Shown: positions 1-9,165 of the stretch, in pieces | How positions within the stretch are numbered: the stretch's first letter is position 1 | Layout: every line of letters begins with the position of its first letter | NCBI GenBank assembly: GCA_026169505.1 | Contig: JAPFCO010000133.1 | Span: 1 to 39,003, forward strand | From: Pseudogracilibacillus sp. | Lineage (GTDB): Bacteria; Bacillota; Bacilli; Bacillales; Amphibacillaceae | Length of the DNA stretch: 39,003 bases | Direction of reading: 5' to 3' | The notes under the pieces: model-generated | What the model was told of the DNA's origin: nothing | The model's database searches: none | The model's input: the letters and a program-made list of their open reading frames with translations, nothing else | Program-made: the position numbers and the translations under genes

Positions 1-879
1 ACTGATTCAGAAGCAGATCAATCTCGTGAGATTACTCATGCCATGGGAACAACGACGATTGAAGGGACACCAAAGAAGGTTGTTACATTATATCAAGGGG
101 CAACTGATGCGGCGATTTCTCTTGGGATAAAACCTGTAGGAGTAGTTGAGTCATGGGCAGAGCAACCAATATATGATTATCTGGAAGGAGACCTTGAAGG
201 TGTTCAAATTGTAGGTCAGGAAACACAGCCTAATTTAGAGGAGATAGCAAAGTTAAAACCCGATTTAATTGTTGCTGCCGAAGTCCGACACGAAGAAATT
301 TATGAACAATTATCTGAAATTGCTCCTACTGTTGTAAATGAAAATGTCCATTTATATAAAGAAAGTGTAGAACTTATTGGTGATGCAACTAATCAGGAGG
401 ACAAGGCGGATGAAATTATAACTAGTTGGGAAGATAGAGTGGACGATTTTAAAGAGAAAATGACAAGCAAATTGGGAGAAGAGTGGCCGTTTAGTGCAAC
501 TGTATTAAACTTCAGAGCTGATCACGCTCGGGTCTATGTTACCGGTTTTGCGGGCTCCATTTTACATGAACTTGGCTTTACAATACCGGAAGAGCAAGAA
601 GGGATTGATGAGCCTGTTCTTAAGTTAACAGATAAAGAAGGTATTCCTACGATGAATGCTGATGTGTTTTATGTCTTTTTATCTGATCCTGGAGATAATG
701 AAGGGGTAGAGCAAACATATGAAGAGTGGCAAAATCACCCTCTATGGGAAAACCTTGATGCAGTTCAAGAAGATCAAGTATATATCGTAGATGAAGTCAC
801 TTGGAATTTAGGTGGTGGTATTCTTTCAGCAAATTTACTCTTAGATGATTTGTATGAGAGGTTTGAATTAGAAAAGTAA
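1..879 (+). CDS. Ferric siderophore/ferric-citrate ABC transporter substrate-binding protein (5' partial)
   Basis: Binds a ferric siderophore (probably a citrate-type one or ferric dicitrate) outside the membrane and delivers it to the FecCD permeases that follow. The reading frame is open from the first base of the window, so the start, signal peptide and lipobox cysteine lie upstream; the ATG at 43 is internal. The visible 292 residues show the class III binding-protein pattern: a strand reading KVVTLYQGATDAAISLGIKPVGV, split here as KVVTLYQG and AISLGIKPVGV, then NLEEIAKLKPDLIVA, and a C-terminal WNLGGGILSANLLLDDL helix. It resembles the FecB/YfmC/HtsA/SirA group. Family assignment is firm. 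The ligand is inferred only from the siderophore synthesis operon downstream. Confidence 0.88.
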   Translation, partial: TDSEADQSREITHAMGTTTIEGTPKKVVTLYQGATDAAISLGIKPVGVVESWAEQPIYDYLEGDLEGVQIVGQETQPNLEEIAKLKPDLIVAAEVRHEEIYEQLSEIAPTVVNENVHLYKESVELIGDATNQEDKADEIITSWEDRVDDFKEKMTSKLGEEWPFSATVLNFRADHARVYVTGFAGSILHELGFTIPEEQEGIDEPVLKLTDKEGIPTMNADVFYVFLSDPGDNEGVEQTYEEWQNHPLWENLDAVQEDQVYIVDEVTWNLGGGILSANLLLDDLYERFELEK

Positions 880-942
880 CTATAACTGTATGGGAGTGGA
901 AGACTGATTCCTCACCCCCTATTTTATATAGATGGTTGATTG

Positions 943-1048
943 AATCAATTTCATCATTTCAAAAACAACTATGTCTCTATAGTATGTAGTTAAGACCGTT
1001 ACAACGAAACCACATACGTGGAGATAAATCTGTATGATGAAATTGATT
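943..1048. repeat. Perfect 15-bp inverted repeat with 76-nt loop between binding-protein and permease genes
   Basis: The arms AATCAATTTCATCAT (943-957) and ATGATGAAATTGATT (1034-1048) are perfect reverse complements. They fill most of the 197-nt gap between the binding-protein gene and the first permease gene. There is no U-tract directly after the second arm, so it is not a classical terminator. It could be an mRNA processing or stabilising stem that lets the binding protein be made in excess over the permeases, or a small inserted element. Function is inferred; the repeat itself is read directly. Confidence 0.5.
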
Positions 1049-1076
1049 AGATCGGGTAAAGAAAGGAAAGGAAGTA

Positions 1077-2093
1077 ATGAGTTATCTACTGTCTAATACA
1101 TTTGTTAAAATAACAGGCTTGTTTATAGCATGTATCATATTTTTCTTGTCGTTCATTTTAAGTCTGTCTCTTGGACAGACTTCCATACCTTTTCATATCA
1201 CATATGAAGCTTTCTTTCACTTTAATGAGTCTGTTACAGAGCATGTAATTATAACTACTTCCCGCCTAGCTAGGGCGATCATTGCTGCAGTAATCGGTGC
1301 TAGTTTATCTGTAGCAGGGGCATTAATGCAAGCACTGACAAGAAATCCACTTGCAGCACCAGATATTTTTGGTGTAAATGCTGGCGCTATCTTCTTCATC
1401 GTATTTTCTGCAACATTTTTTTCCATTCATTCCTTAATCGATTATATGTGGATTGGCTTTTTTGGAGCAGGGATTGCAGGTGTGCTTGTTTATTTACTTG
1501 GATCAGTAGGAAAGGATGGTTTATCTCCAGTAAAGATTGTATTAGCTGGTGCGGCAATATCGGCACTTTTTATGTCTTTTACCCAAGGAATATTAGTAAT
1601 TGATGAGCAAGGTATGCAAAGTGTCTTGTTTTGGCTAGCGGGATCTGTTGCCGGTAGAAATATAGATATGCTTTTGCCAATCCTGCCTTATATGGGTGTG
1701 GCTGGCATTGTAGCGTTGTTGTTAGGAAAGCCAATTAACATTTTAATATCGGGCGAAGATATTGCTAAAGGGTTAGGACAGAGGGTCTTGCTGGTGAAAA
1801 TGATGATTGGAATCATCGTTATCGTATTAGCAGGAGGATCAGTAGCGATCGCGGGTTCCATAGGTTTCTTAGGTCTCATTGTTCCTCATATAGTTCGTGG
1901 TTTGGTTGGTCATGATTATCGGTGGGTGCTCCCATTTAGTGCGTTATGTGGGGCAATATTATTATTGTTAGCGGACGTATTAGCCAGATTTATTATTATG
2001 CCCCAGGAAATGCCGATTGGCGTAATGACTGCTATTTTAGGAACGCCATTTTTTATATACATTGCTCGTAGGGGGTTAAGTAAAGATGGATAA
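1077..2093 (+). CDS. Iron-siderophore ABC transporter permease (FecCD family), first subunit
   Basis: One half of the membrane channel that carries ferric siderophore across the cytoplasmic membrane with ATP hydrolysis by the ATPase encoded at 3146-3964. The protein is 338 residues, the usual FecCD length, with about ten hydrophobic segments. The conserved family blocks are visible: RLARAIIAAVIGASLSVAG with ALMQALTRNPLAAPDIFGV near residues 64-105, and GSIGFLGLIVPHIVRGLVG near residue 261, which includes the EAA-like loop that contacts the ATPase. ATG 1077 has a good purine-rich site (GGAAAGGAAG) just upstream. The stop overlaps the next permease by 8 nt, so the two are translationally coupled. 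Confidence 0.93.
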   Translation: MSYLLSNTFVKITGLFIACIIFFLSFILSLSLGQTSIPFHITYEAFFHFNESVTEHVIITTSRLARAIIAAVIGASLSVAGALMQALTRNPLAAPDIFGVNAGAIFFIVFSATFFSIHSLIDYMWIGFFGAGIAGVLVYLLGSVGKDGLSPVKIVLAGAAISALFMSFTQGILVIDEQGMQSVLFWLAGSVAGRNIDMLLPILPYMGVAGIVALLLGKPINILISGEDIAKGLGQRVLLVKMMIGIIVIVLAGGSVAIAGSIGFLGLIVPHIVRGLVGHDYRWVLPFSALCGAILLLLADVLARFIIMPQEMPIGVMTAILGTPFFIYIARRGLSKDG

Positions 2094-3120
2094 ATTTATT
2101 TCGATAAGGAATAAGTCAGATACCATTTCATTTTCACTCTCTAAAAAAACATGTATGATTGCGGCGATTCTTTTTTGTTTATCACTATTTACGTTTATTT
2201 TACACCTAGCAGTTGGTGTTGATTTTATCCATCCATCGGTGATAATTACATATTTAATGGGTGTTCCTACACCAGAGTATGAATTTGTACTTTATACATT
2301 ACGAATGCCAAGGGCAGTGCTTGCTTTTTTAGTTGGGGCAGCTCTTGCTGTTTCGGGATTGATTTTGCAAGGTGTTGTAAGGAATCCACTTGCATCTCCG
2401 GATATTATAGGTATCACTGGTGGTGCATCGGTAGGGGCAGTAACATTTATTGTTTTTTTCTCTGGAAGTCTAAGTATGAAATTATTACCTTTAGCAGCAT
2501 TGTTAGGTGCTGGAGTGATCTCTATCCTAATATATATTCTTTCATGGAAAAAGGGAGTTATTCCGATTCGCTTCATATTGATTGGTATTGGAATATCAGC
2601 TGCAATGAAAGCATTAATAACAATGATGATTGTTCTAAATGATACAGTGTTAGTCTCTAAGGCGTATTTATGGTTAACAGGCAGTTTATATGCTGCAACA
2701 TGGGAAGAAGTTTTTACTATTTTACCTTGGGTAATCATCCTTATTCCCGTCACCATGTTATTTTCTAGAACTGTTAATGTAAATGAGCTTGGGGATGATA
2801 TAGCGTTAGGACTTGGAGTTAGGGTCCAATTATATCGAATGGTGTTAATTTTTATTAGTGTTGCATTAGCAGGAGTAGCAGTGGCCACTGCAGGAGGGAT
2901 TAGCTTTGTCGGATTAATAGCTCCACATATTGCAAGGATGATAGCCGGACGTTCGTTTGCGGGTTTAATACTAATTTCAGCAATGATTGGAGGCATCATC
3001 GTTATAATGGCTGATATTGTTGCTCGAATAGCATTTCAACCACTTGATATCCCTGCTGGAGTTTTTACTGCAGGAATTGGTGCTCCATTTTTTATTTATT
3101 TACTATATAAAAATGTTTAA
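2086..3120 (+). CDS. Iron-siderophore ABC transporter permease (FecCD family), second subunit
   Basis: Partner permease of the heterodimeric siderophore channel. It has 344 residues with about ten membrane spans. Family signatures are [36 protein letters not shown] and [18 protein letters not shown]. It starts inside the end of the preceding permease gene. The ATPase follows after 25 nt. A heterodimeric pair plus a binding protein and ATPase in the order B-C-D-E is the fecBCDE/yfmCDEF layout. Its fold and role are secure; substrate specificity is set by the binding protein and is only inferred. Confidence 0.93.
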   Translation: MDKFISIRNKSDTISFSLSKKTCMIAAILFCLSLFTFILHLAVGVDFIHPSVIITYLMGVPTPEYEFVLYTLRMPRAVLAFLVGAALAVSGLILQGVVRNPLASPDIIGITGGASVGAVTFIVFFSGSLSMKLLPLAALLGAGVISILIYILSWKKGVIPIRFILIGIGISAAMKALITMMIVLNDTVLVSKAYLWLTGSLYAATWEEVFTILPWVIILIPVTMLFSRTVNVNELGDDIALGLGVRVQLYRMVLIFISVALAGVAVATAGGISFVGLIAPHIARMIAGRSFAGLILISAMIGGIIVIMADIVARIAFQPLDIPAGVFTAGIGAPFFIYLLYKNV

Positions 3121-3145
3121 ATACTATGATGAAGGAGTGATTATC

Positions 3146-3964
3146 ATGAACGAATTAGAAGCCAATAATTTAACTCTAGGTTATGGCGATGTTATTGTTA
3201 TCGACAACTTAGATGTACATATACCAAAAGGCGGAATTACTGTTTTCGTTGGCGCAAATGGTTGTGGTAAATCAACGTTATTACGCTCATTAGCACGACT
3301 CTTAAAACCAAAATCAGGAAATGTATTATTGGATGGAAAGCTTTTGGAGAAGTTATCAACAAAAGATATAGCAAAACAACTAGCCATTTTACCCCAAGCG
3401 CCACTTGCACCAGAAGGTTTAACTGTATTAGAACTTGTTAAACAAGGCAGGTATCCGCATCAAAACTGGTTACAGCAATGGTCGAAACAGGATGAATCTA
3501 TCGTTAATAAAGCGTTGCAATCGACTGGTATGAAAGAATTTGCTGATCGATCGGTTGAATCTTTGTCAGGAGGCCAAAAACAAAGAGCATGGATTGCAAT
3601 GACATTAGCACAGAAGACAGAGGTAATATTATTGGATGAACCAACAACCTATTTAGATTTGGCACATCAGATTGATGTGTTGGATTTGTTGTTTGATCTC
3701 AATAAACGAGAAGGACGCACTGTCATAATGGTGTTACATGATTTAAATTTAGCGTGTCGCTATGCAGATCATATTATATCTGTATGTAATAAACAAATTT
3801 ATGCACAAGGTAAACCAGAAAATGTGATCACCTCAAAAATGATGAAAGCCGTATTTAATTTGGATTGTGACATTACAGAAGATCCAATATTTGGTACACC
3901 TTTATGTATTCCGCACGGGAAGGGAAGATTTGTTACAGAAAAGCTAAAGAATAAAATAGTTTAA
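3146..3964 (+). CDS. Iron-siderophore ABC transporter ATPase (FecE/FhuC type)
   Basis: Cytoplasmic ATPase that powers the FecCD permease pair. The 272-residue protein has Walker [10 protein letters not shown], a Q-loop in LAILPQAP, the signature LSGGQKQR, Walker [15 protein letters not shown] and the switch histidine in [14 protein letters not shown] chose ATG 3146 because GAAGGAG lies 8-9 nt upstream. A longer in-frame extension back to 3044 would run inside the permease gene and adds a non-homologous tail. It is the last gene of the importer operon, followed immediately by a terminator. Confidence 0.94.
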   Translation: MNELEANNLTLGYGDVIVIDNLDVHIPKGGITVFVGANGCGKSTLLRSLARLLKPKSGNVLLDGKLLEKLSTKDIAKQLAILPQAPLAPEGLTVLELVKQGRYPHQNWLQQWSKQDESIVNKALQSTGMKEFADRSVESLSGGQKQRAWIAMTLAQKTEVILLDEPTTYLDLAHQIDVLDLLFDLNKREGRTVIMVLHDLNLACRYADHIISVCNKQIYAQGKPENVITSKMMKAVFNLDCDITEDPIFGTPLCIPHGKGRFVTEKLKNKIV

Positions 3965-3971
3965 CATGATC

Positions 3972-4016
3972 AAAGATAGATAGAAGGGTTTTGAAACTTT
4001 CTATCTATCTTTTTAT
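3972..4016 (+). terminator. Rho-independent terminator of the importer operon
   Basis: AAGATAGATAGAA pairs with TTTCTATCTATCTT around the loop GGGTTTTGAAAC, followed by TTTTTATAT. It starts 8 nt after the ATPase stop codon and separates the importer from the siderophore synthesis operon. Confidence 0.9.
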
Positions 4017-4075
4017 ATAAACATCTTCATTATAAATGATAGTTGGGTAGTTTTTCTCATTTATATAAAACATCA

Positions 4076-4135
4076 TTGACAATGAGAATCATTTTCAGTA
4101 GAGTGAACTTGTGGCATAATTGAGAACAATTATCA
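4076..4135 (+). promoter_or_regulatory. Iron-regulated promoter with two Fur boxes for the siderophore synthesis operon
   Basis: TTGACA (4076-4081), a 17-nt spacer and TAGAGT (4099-4104) make a plausible SigA promoter. GACAATGAGAATCATTTTC (4078-4096) matches the 19-bp Fur consensus at 16 of 19 positions and covers the -35 and spacer. A second 7-1-7 site, TGAGAACAATTATCA (4121-4135), matches 12 of 14 informative positions and lies just downstream of the expected start of transcription. Fur with iron would therefore block the operon twice; iron starvation would release it. Matches were counted by eye against the known consensus. Confidence 0.85.
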
Positions 4136-4160
4136 ATTACAGTTTTTAGGAGCATAAAAA

Positions 4161-4274
4161 ATGGATCATGTTTATGTTGGAGAAAAAGGATCAAACATAG
4201 TGAATAGAATAACTGATGCGTATTCTGATGATCGAACGTCTTATTTGTGTATAGATTCAGTTTTAAGGTACTGA
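4161..4274 (+). CDS. 37-residue leader ORF of the siderophore operon, unknown function
   Basis: A small ORF starting at ATG 4161 with an AGGAG site at 4148-4152 and ideal 8-nt spacing, ending TGA 4274, only 5 nt before the exporter ATG. The peptide (starting MDHVYVGEKGSNIVNRI) has no hydrophobic segment and I do not recognise it. The exporter ATG at 4280 has only a weak AAGG far upstream, so this ORF may serve to couple ribosomes into the exporter gene. It could also be the remnant of a lost upstream gene. The good ribosome binding site is the main evidence that it is translated. Confidence 0.5.
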   Translation: MDHVYVGEKGSNIVNRITDAYSDDRTSYLCIDSVLRY

Positions 4275-4279
4275 TATAA

Positions 4280-5713
4280 ATGAATATACTGCGTCTGTTC
4301 CATATGAGAAACGTGAGAAGACATAATGTGTTATTTGCTATTCTAATTGGTGCCTTCTCATTAGTTTTAACAAATAGCGCTTTTAATATTTTATTACCAA
4401 ACATCATTGAAATGTATAATATCTCAACTACATATGGTGGCTGGATAATAATCATTTATTTGTTAGCAATGACAGTTACTATGCCACTGACTGGATCAAT
4501 AGTAGATTTATTAGGAAAAAAGACGACTTATCTGATAGGCATTGGGTTATACGGTCTGTTTTCAATAGTAGGTGGAGTATTATCTCATTCAGTGCATGTG
4601 GTTATGTTTGTTCGGTTTATGCATGGAGTTTCCGCTGGATTAATGATTCCATTATCATTAGTGTTACTTTTTGATATTTACAAGAAAGAGGTTAGAGGGA
4701 AAGTAACGGGTGTTTGGGGGATGTTATTAACTATTGCACCAGCTATTGGACCAACATTTGGTGGCCTCATTATTCAGTATGGAAGTTTGGCACATTTATT
4801 TTGGTTTAATGTTCCTTTTGCTTTTATTTCTTTATTTCTTTGTTTCAAAAAAATTAAGGGAGTTCGGCCTGCAAGAAAAAAACAAATTCGTGTTCAACAT
4901 ATTATACAAATGATGATTGGTATTGGTAGTCTTTGTATTGGGATTCAGTTAGTATCAAATTCCGATATTCCATTATGGTTCACATGTGTAGTTATATTAA
5001 TCGGTTTATATGTTTTAATTTTGTTTATTAAAAAAGATAGCGCGCAAAAAGAACCGCTCATTCGATTTATGTTGTTGAAGAATCGAGTTTACGCACTTTC
5101 AGTTATCATAACAGCAATACAGGCTGCTGCTATATTTGGGGTTATATTTATTTTCCCATTACTATTTCAAGAAATATATGGTTTATCACCAACAATTACA
5201 GGTGCTTTATTTATACCGACAGCTATATTTACAAGTATGTTTGTTTGGATTGGTGGTAATTTTCTAGATACAGGCAAATCAATTCACTTTATATTGTTAG
5301 GTGTAGGGTTAATGATAGGTTCGATTTTAATGTTTGTGTGGGTGCCACAAGAGGTATCGTTAGTATTCATCATCGTGATGATGTCTATAAGAGGTGTCGG
5401 AATCGGTTTATCAAACATGACGGTGATTACGATAGGTCTCAATTCACTTTCCAATGATTATCTTCATGAAGGATCGGCTTTATCTAACACAATAAAACGT
5501 TTGGTATCTTCTATTACTATGATGGCACTAACTGGTTATTACGAGATTCGTTGGCAAATGCTTCAGCGAATGGGGGAGTCGGTTTTAGATTCAAAATGGA
5601 AGGCTTTAAGAGAAGAATGTTTGATATTAAGTGGACTGATGTTGTTAGCTCTACTCTTGGTAGGTCTTTTAATAAAGGAGAGAAATAATGAGGACGTTAA
5701 GAATAGAAAATAA
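4280..5713 (+). CDS. MFS transporter, SbnD-like siderophore exporter
   Basis: Probably exports the finished carboxylate siderophore from the cytoplasm. The 477-residue protein is a run of hydrophobic helices of DHA2-like size (12-14 spans). It carries the MFS loop 2-3 motif form GSIVDLLGKKTTYLIG and the antiporter-type motif around GMLLTIAPAIGPTFGGLI, both typical of drug/proton antiporters. It sits where sbnD sits in the staphyloferrin B cluster, directly before an sbnE-like synthetase, and overlaps that gene by 26 nt. Substrate is inferred from this context. Confidence 0.85.
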   Translation: MNILRLFHMRNVRRHNVLFAILIGAFSLVLTNSAFNILLPNIIEMYNISTTYGGWIIIIYLLAMTVTMPLTGSIVDLLGKKTTYLIGIGLYGLFSIVGGVLSHSVHVVMFVRFMHGVSAGLMIPLSLVLLFDIYKKEVRGKVTGVWGMLLTIAPAIGPTFGGLIIQYGSLAHLFWFNVPFAFISLFLCFKKIKGVRPARKKQIRVQHIIQMMIGIGSLCIGIQLVSNSDIPLWFTCVVILIGLYVLILFIKKDSAQKEPLIRFMLLKNRVYALSVIITAIQAAAIFGVIFIFPLLFQEIYGLSPTITGALFIPTAIFTSMFVWIGGNFLDTGKSIHFILLGVGLMIGSILMFVWVPQEVSLVFIIVMMSIRGVGIGLSNMTVITIGLNSLSNDYLHEGSALSNTIKRLVSSITMMALTGYYEIRWQMLQRMGESVLDSKWKALREECLILSGLMLLALLLVGLLIKERNNEDVKNRK

Positions 5714-7382
5714 AAGTAGAGTAAATCATAAAGAGCAAGCAAATATACATACATGTAAAACATTATTAAATTGCTATATTAGAGAGATTTGCGGGACTGA
5801 CCTTCATTTATTTTCAGTGAATCAACAGACAAAATCATATTCAATTAACTTTCCAATAAGTAAGATAACTATTTCTGGGGTTTTATCCCATTACTCAGAA
5901 ATAGGGGCACATGAATTTGAAAGTTTTTATGTGAATAAAGTTATTGGTCTAAATTATAAGTGTGTAGTTCAACTAATTGTGAAGGAACTGCAACATCACA
6001 ATACTTCAAAGACGGCGAAGTATGGTAAAGATTTTATCCGGAAAGTAGATAATAGTTATTATAAATTATCCTATATTTTAAAAGAATCTGTTCCACCAGA
6101 TACGTGGGATTACTTAGCATCTGAACAATCGGTGTTATACGGTCATCCATTTCACCCATTTCCTAAAAATACTTATGGTTTTACAGTGGAAGAGTTTAAG
6201 AAATATTGCCCTGAATTATGTGTCTCTTTTAAATTATGTTATTTTGCTGTAAGGAAAGAAGTTTTTCAAGAAGAATGGATAGAAAGTGAAAATGTAGTAC
6301 AGTTTCCAAGTTCTGTTCAATTACGTGCAAAAGACGTACTCAAAAATAAGATCAATCAATATGACATATTACCAATGCATCCTTGGCAATATCAATATGT
6401 AAAATCGCTGCAGCCAGTAAAGCAATTTATAGTGAAAGAAATGTTAGTTCCGCTGGGGGATTGTGGACCAGAAGCGTACCCAACATCTTCGGTAAGGACA
6501 GTATTTATTCCAGAGATGAATTGCAATCTGAAATTGTCTTTAAACATACAAATAACCAATTTAATTCGAAATAATAATTATGAACAAATACGTAGAACGT
6601 TAGATGCAACAAACTGTTTATTGCAAAATGATTGCTTTAACGAAGAATTAAATACTAGCATCTCTTATGAGGTAGGAGCAAGTACTTGTGAATTTGGAGA
6701 TGAAGATATAACAAAGCTGTTCACAGTATTATTCCGACCTATCGAATTTGACAGAAGTTGCACATATGTATTATCTAACTTGATTGAATCACCAGTAGGA
6801 GAGGAGAAGTCGCGTTTAAGTACCTATATTGCTAACGATGTGATAGACAATTGGTTTCAACGATATTTAGAAATCTCGCTTGTTCCTCTTGTGCGGATGG
6901 CAGAAGAGAAAGGTATACATTTTGAAGCTCATTTACAGAATTCCTTATTAACTATTAAACACGGGATGCCATATGAATTTATATTGAGGGATTTAGAAGG
7001 AGTGAGCGTAGATATAGAAAAAGTTGAAGAAGGAATTGATATAACCGGTCCCCTTTATTATGAAAGAGAAGAGACATGGGAACGAACATCATACTATTTT
7101 ATAGTGAATCATTTAGGTTCCCTTATTCAGAAGTTAGCAAAAGATTTTGAAAGGAACGAAAGGTATTTTTGGAAAATGGTACATCAAGCACTGGCAAAAG
7201 AATATGACCAAAGCCGAAATGAATTTGCCTTTCATTTATTAACAACCAAGACGTTTAATGCGAAACAAAATTTAATTAGCTGTCTAGTTGGAGAGGGCGA
7301 AACACCATCATTTGTTCCAGTAGTTAATGTTATTCAAAAGATAGGGAGTGAACTATATGCATACGATGATTCAATCATGTAA
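5688..7382 (+). CDS. IucA/IucC-family siderophore synthetase, SbnE-like
   Basis: NRPS-independent siderophore (NIS) synthetase: activates a carboxylate of citrate as an adenylate and joins it to an amine. The 564-residue protein keeps the family landmarks: GHPFHPFPKNTYGF near 147, MHPWQYQYV near 230, the SSVRTVF nucleotide-binding segment near 270, the EAHLQNSLL motif near 415 and FILRDLEG near 432. AAAGGAGAG precedes ATG 5688. It overlaps the exporter gene upstream and the next synthetase downstream. Position after the MFS gene equals that of sbnE, which joins citrate to L-2,3-diaminopropionate in S. aureus. The exact amine here is not known. Confidence 0.9.
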   Translation: MRTLRIENKSRVNHKEQANIHTCKTLLNCYIREICGTDLHLFSVNQQTKSYSINFPISKITISGVLSHYSEIGAHEFESFYVNKVIGLNYKCVVQLIVKELQHHNTSKTAKYGKDFIRKVDNSYYKLSYILKESVPPDTWDYLASEQSVLYGHPFHPFPKNTYGFTVEEFKKYCPELCVSFKLCYFAVRKEVFQEEWIESENVVQFPSSVQLRAKDVLKNKINQYDILPMHPWQYQYVKSLQPVKQFIVKEMLVPLGDCGPEAYPTSSVRTVFIPEMNCNLKLSLNIQITNLIRNNNYEQIRRTLDATNCLLQNDCFNEELNTSISYEVGASTCEFGDEDITKLFTVLFRPIEFDRSCTYVLSNLIESPVGEEKSRLSTYIANDVIDNWFQRYLEISLVPLVRMAEEKGIHFEAHLQNSLLTIKHGMPYEFILRDLEGVSVDIEKVEEGIDITGPLYYEREETWERTSYYFIVNHLGSLIQKLAKDFERNERYFWKMVHQALAKEYDQSRNEFAFHLLTTKTFNAKQNLISCLVGEGETPSFVPVVNVIQKIGSELYAYDDSIM

Positions 7383-9165
7383 TGAAAGTTCCGTCATATT
7401 TGAAGAAGTAAAAGAAAGAATAATGCGACAGACGTTAGAAGCGTTATTTTACGAAGAAATTATGGAATATGACCAAGAAGGTAATAACTGGTACTTTTAT
7501 GGGACAGGCATAAATGGAAATAATGTCAACTATTCATGTAAAGCAGCTGAGAAATGGTCTTTCAGTAAACCTCAAATCGAAAAAAATTCAATTCAAAGAG
7601 AAGGAGATTCCTGTACAGACATTTATTTATTTCTGGAAGAAGTAATTAAATATAATATAAAAGCTCCAAATACATCTCCATTCACGGAGGAACTGCTCGC
7701 AACCTTAGAGAAGGATAATCAGTCTAAACAATACCAAGTGGAAGAAATTCCGGAAAAGGATATACATTATGAAGCATTAGAAAGTCATATGATAGATGGT
7801 CATCCATACCATCCAAGTTATAAATCAAGAATTGGCTTTTCTATGGCGGATAATTTTGCTTATGGGCCAGAGTTTAATCAAGATATAAACGTGTATTGGA
7901 TTGCTGTTGCTGAGCAATTAGTCGATATAAATATCTCAAAAGATTATGAATCTGCCAAAATTATTGAAGAACATATGACAAAAAAGGATCTAGACCAATT
8001 CAATCATATTCTCAAGGAGAAGGGGTGCGAAGATAAAGAATATCATTTTATGCCTGTTCACCCCTGGCAATTGGAAAATAAGATTCAATCACTATTTATA
8101 GAGCAAATAATGAATAAAGATATCGTTATTTTAGGTGTATTAAATGACCCATATCGTGCACAACAATCTATTCGTACGCTATCACATCGAAAAAATGAAC
8201 AGGCATGCTATATAAAGTTTCCATTAAGTATCATTAATACTTCCACAAGTCGAATTCTAGCTCATCATACAACACAAAATGCACCATTAATAAGTGACTG
8301 GCTATATAAAATATTAAAAAACGATGCTACTTTAGGGGAAGGAAAAGTTCAGATATTAAGAGAAGTGATGGGTCTTTCTTTTCGCTACGATGACTTGCAA
8401 CCTGTTCAATATGATCTTGCATACGGAAGCCTTGGATTAATATTTAGAGAGAATGTATCAAAATATGTATCAAACGAAGAAGAAGCTTGGCCATTGAATG
8501 CTATTTCACATATTCAGAAAAATGGAACACCCTTTCTTCAAACTGCGATTGATCAATATGGAGTGGAGAATTGGAGTCATGCATTATTGGAAGTAGTAAT
8601 TCGCCCAATAATCCATCTATTGTATAGGCATGGCATAGCACTTGAATCACATGCTCAAAATATCATTTTAGTTGTAGAGGATAATTTCCCTAAACGGATA
8701 ATTCTCAAGGATTTACACGATGGTGTTAGGTATCACTCGGCTCAATTGTTAAATCCGGAATTGAAACCAAAATTATATCCGGAACCTGAAAGTCACCGTA
8801 AGTTTAATCGATATTCTTTTCTCGAAGCAGAAAGTGCGGAAGAAGTTAGGGACTATACTTATGATGCGTTCTTCTTCATTTGCCTGTCAGAAATCTGTTT
8901 CACATTAGAATCATTTGGGTTAAAAGAGCAAGACTTTTGGTATCAATGTGTAAAAGTAATAAATCAATATCAAGATGAAAATTCAGAAATAAAGGAGCGT
9001 TTCTCTTTGTTTGATCTCTTTTCAGAAGATGCTTTCTTAGAGGAAATGACAAAAAGACGCATTTTCGGAGATGGTCAATTATATTTTCGTAAATCTAAAA
9101 ACCCCTTACAGCAAGCAAGGAGTGAGTTCGTTGAGGGAAAATACATTAAAAGGAAAAATAGCTAG
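7357..9165 (+). CDS. IucA/IucC-family siderophore synthetase, SbnF-like
   Basis: Second NIS synthetase, 602 residues from ATG 7357, chosen because GGGAG lies 8-9 nt upstream; an in-frame GTG at 7348 lies inside that site. Landmarks: GHPYHPSYKSRIGFS, PVHPWQLENKI, QQSIRTLSHR in the ATP pocket, ESHAQNIIL and ILKDLHDGVR. It starts 26 nt before the previous gene ends and overlaps the citrate synthase gene downstream by 35 nt. By gene order it corresponds to sbnF, which condenses the decarboxylated intermediate in staphyloferrin B synthesis. That reaction is inferred by synteny only. Confidence 0.9.
   Translation: MHTMIQSCNESSVIFEEVKERIMRQTLEALFYEEIMEYDQEGNNWYFYGTGINGNNVNYSCKAAEKWSFSKPQIEKNSIQREGDSCTDIYLFLEEVIKYNIKAPNTSPFTEELLATLEKDNQSKQYQVEEIPEKDIHYEALESHMIDGHPYHPSYKSRIGFSMADNFAYGPEFNQDINVYWIAVAEQLVDINISKDYESAKIIEEHMTKKDLDQFNHILKEKGCEDKEYHFMPVHPWQLENKIQSLFIEQIMNKDIVILGVLNDPYRAQQSIRTLSHRKNEQACYIKFPLSIINTSTSRILAHHTTQNAPLISDWLYKILKNDATLGEGKVQILREVMGLSFRYDDLQPVQYDLAYGSLGLIFRENVSKYVSNEEEAWPLNAISHIQKNGTPFLQTAIDQYGVENWSHALLEVVIRPIIHLLYRHGIALESHAQNIILVVEDNFPKRIILKDLHDGVRYHSAQLLNPELKPKLYPEPESHRKFNRYSFLEAESAEEVRDYTYDAFFFICLSEICFTLESFGLKEQDFWYQCVKVINQYQDENSEIKERFSLFDLFSEDAFLEEMTKRRIFGDGQLYFRKSKNPLQQARSEFVEGKYIKRKNS

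Noticed and set aside
940-954. TTGAATCAATTTCAT occurs both here and at 36991-37005
   Set aside because: A single AT-rich 15-mer match in 39 kb can occur by chance, and flanking bases do not match; not called an att site or mobile element end.
2292-2999. Long minus-strand ORF (235 codons) opposite the second permease gene
   Set aside because: It is the antisense of a strongly conserved FecCD gene; the translation is rich in Ile, Pro and Thr without any family motif and has no ribosome site.
3044-3145. Upstream in-frame extension of the ATPase gene
   Set aside because: The extra residues overlap the permease gene and are not part of the ATPase family; ATG 3146 has the ribosome site.
9071-9130. 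ATG start for the SbnG-like gene
   Set aside because: It lies in the end of the synthetase gene without a ribosome site; TTG 9131 has AAGGAG at ideal spacing and matches the family N-terminus.
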